Shown: positions 62,650 through 64,000 of the stretch, piece by piece
How positions within the stretch are numbered: the stretch's first letter is position 1
How the letters are laid out: each line of letters starts with the position of its first letter
Source of the DNA: Solirhodobacter olei
GTDB lineage: Bacteria; Pseudomonadota; Alphaproteobacteria; Rhodobacterales; Rhodobacteraceae
Length of the DNA stretch: 64,000 nucleotides
Direction: 5' to 3'
NCBI RefSeq assembly: GCF_004010155.1
Contig: NZ_RRYH01000008.1
Location: forward strand, 108,593 to 172,592
Made by a program: the position numbers and the translations under genes
Notes under the pieces: model-generated
The model's database searches: none
What the model saw: the letters and a program-made list of their open reading frames with translations, nothing else
What the model was told of the DNA's origin: nothing

Positions 62650-63495
62650 CTATTCCTCCTCTGCCGCGGCGTGGCCGCGGATCCGATAGCGCCCGGTCAG
62701 CATCGAGCGCATCTCGTTCAGTGGCCCGGCCGCTAGCACCATGACGATGTGGACGACGAAGAAGGACACGATCAGGAGCATGCCCAGGAAATGCAGGCTG
62801 CGCGCCGTCTGCCGCCCGCCGAAGAGGTCGAGAAGCCAGGGCCAGGCCGCGTCCATTCCCGGCGACATCGTCAGCCCTGTCAGGATCATCAGCGGGAAAA
62901 GCCCGGCGAGGACCACGAAATAGGTCAGCCGCTGCAGCGGGCTGTAGCGCCGCCCGTGCGGCAGCGGCCCGCCGAGATGGGCGCGGATGTCGGCCCCGAG
63001 ACCGCGCAGATCACGCCGCCCGGGCCAGATGTCGCGGCGAAGATGACCGTTCAGAAGGCTGGCCAACGCCCAGACCGCCAGCGTCGCCACCAGCAGCCAG
63101 GCGAAGAAGAAATGCACCACCCGCCCGGTCGCCAGGTCCTGCTCTGACGGAATCGTGGCCCAGGCCGGGAAGGCGCGTGCCTGCTGCGCGCCGTCAGGTC
63201 CGCTCAGCCCCAGCACGCCGGTGGTGTCGAGATCGCGGCCGAAGACCTGCGTGACCCCCCTGAGCGGCGCGGCGCCCTGCCCGCCTTCCGCGCCGATCCT
63301 GAGAACCGCATTGTCGAACCCCTGAGACATCCCGGATTGCCGGCCGAGGTAGAGCGCCGGGTGGGCGTTGAAGATCTGCAGCCCCGACAGCAGCAGGAAG
63401 AACACGCAGATTGCCCAGAGCCAGTGCGTGATGCGTGTCCACGGCCCGTGCCGCCGGATCACCTCGCCAGGCTGTTTCAGCTCGGTCTCTCGCAT
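62650..63495 (-). CDS. Cytochrome b561/b6-type membrane protein
   Basis: 281 residues with about four or five helices and candidate haem histidines in ITHWLWAICVFFLLLSGLQIF, GRVVHFFFAWLLVA and RSLHFLGMLLIVSFFVVHIVMVLA. It is a di-haem b-type cytochrome that could pass electrons from the molybdopterin lipoprotein to quinone. ATG 63495 has a GGAGG-like site. Sits between fasciclin and the molybdopterin gene. Confidence 0.9.
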   Translation of the reverse strand: MRETELKQPGEVIRRHGPWTRITHWLWAICVFFLLLSGLQIFNAHPALYLGRQSGMSQGFDNAVLRIGAEGGQGAAPLRGVTQVFGRDLDTTGVLGLSGPDGAQQARAFPAWATIPSEQDLATGRVVHFFFAWLLVATLAVWALASLLNGHLRRDIWPGRRDLRGLGADIRAHLGGPLPHGRRYSPLQRLTYFVVLAGLFPLMILTGLTMSPGMDAAWPWLLDLFGGRQTARSLHFLGMLLIVSFFVVHIVMVLAAGPLNEMRSMLTGRYRIRGHAAAEEE

Positions 63496-63552
63496 GGCGG
63501 GCCTCCCTTATCTTGGAGGGCTGCCCGTTGCCGGACAGCCCCATCGCCTGCC

Positions 63553-64000
63553 TCAGCTCTTCGGCAGCATCACGGTGTCGATCACGTGGATCACGCCATT
63601 CGACTGCATCACGTCGGGGATCGTGACCTTGGCCGTGTCGCCGTTCTGGTCCTTCAGGTAGAGGTGGCCGCCCTTCATCATCGCCTCAAGCGTGCAGCCG
63701 CCGAGCGTCTCGATCTTGGCCATGCCGCCATGCGCCTTGGCCATCGCCTCGATCTTGGCCGCGGTCTCGTCCCCCTTCGCCACGTGACATTCGAGGATCT
63801 TCTGAAGCTTGGCCTTGTTCTCGGGCTTCAGCAGCGTGGCGACGGTGCCCTTCGGCAGCTTCGCGAAGGCCTCGTTGGTCGGAGCGAAGACGGTGAACGG
63901 GCCCTTGCCCTCCAGCGTCTTGACGAGGCCCGCGGCCTTCACCGCGGCAACGAGGGTGGTGTGATCCTTGGAGTTCACCGCGTTCTGGATGATGTTCTTG
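63553..64000 (-). CDS. Fasciclin-domain protein, 5' end outside window
   Basis: At least 149 residues; the frame is open to the right edge (reading KNIIQNAVNSKDHTTLVAAVK), so the true start and any signal peptide are missing. The GTG at 63978 is an internal Val. One fasciclin domain is present (FTVFAPTNEAFAKLP, then VIHVIDTVMLP). Such proteins are secreted and adhesive or redox-associated. First seen gene of the fasciclin-cytochrome b-molybdopterin-DoxX operon. Confidence 0.9.
   Translation of the reverse strand, partial: KNIIQNAVNSKDHTTLVAAVKAAGLVKTLEGKGPFTVFAPTNEAFAKLPKGTVATLLKPENKAKLQKILECHVAKGDETAAKIEAMAKAHGGMAKIETLGGCTLEAMMKGGHLYLKDQNGDTAKVTIPDVMQSNGVIHVIDTVMLPKS

Overview
The window is about 64 kb of GC-rich chromosome from an alphaproteobacterium, most likely order Rhodobacterales. 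The signs are the DUF2125 / arogenate dehydrogenase / hisC cluster, the separate F0 operon atpI-B-E-F'-F with the duplicated b subunit typical of photosynthetic and related alphaproteobacteria, a CIRCE-controlled groESL operon, and many short GC-rich intergenic palindromes. No rRNA, tRNA, CRISPR array, transposase or phage gene was seen. The species cannot be named from the sequence alone.

Layout. 1-28 kb is mostly housekeeping: tyrosine and histidine biosynthesis (tyrC, hisC), rpsD, groEL/groES, a TraB/GumN protein, ppaC, a HAD phosphatase, a MaoC hydratase, ribF, prs, an Ada-like regulator/methyltransferase, an OmpA lipoprotein, an FCD regulator, the F0 ATP synthase operon, azoR with a divergent LysR regulator, and carB. 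28-39 kb is a catabolic island for carnitine and probably gamma-butyrobetaine: a GMC oxidoreductase, caiD, an NDP-forming acyl-CoA synthetase, an acyl-CoA dehydrogenase, a carnitine dehydrogenase fused to a thioesterase, an HD-domain protein, a BKACE enzyme, and a divergent GlxA/CdhR-type regulator. 39-45 kb holds a polar amino-acid-type ABC transporter, a TetR regulator and an AruI-like thiamine-diphosphate enzyme. 45-49 kb has cbpA-cbpM and a marR/isochorismatase/membrane protein/MFS operon. 49-53 kb is an arsenic locus (ArsR-ArsC fusion, arsJ) followed by an unusual TIM-barrel/methylglyoxal-synthase fusion. 53-59 kb is an SsuA/NMT1-type ABC transporter with two binding proteins, facing a TctDE-like two-component system. 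59-64 kb has an AraC regulator, a YHYH protein, and a fasciclin / cytochrome b / molybdopterin lipoprotein / DoxX operon that runs off the right end.

How genes work together. The carnitine island can be read as a route: CoA activation, acyl-CoA dehydrogenation, hydration by CaiD, oxidation of carnitine to 3-dehydrocarnitine, cleavage by BKACE, and release of glycine betaine by the fused thioesterase. The arsenic locus should normally contain a GAPDH gene paired with arsJ. Here a 20-codon reading frame starting MTRTAVNGAGRTRR sits exactly between arsRC and arsJ and looks like the remains of that GAPDH.

Most interesting signals: the GAPDH ghost in the arsenic operon; a matching array of CGGT repeats with an 11-bp period in front of both the rhodanese gene and the carnitine dehydrogenase gene; the TIM-barrel/MGS fusion; the PhnZ-like HD protein inside the carnitine operon; and a family of roughly 170-bp dispersed palindromic elements. 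All family assignments come from reading translated sequence; no database search was run.
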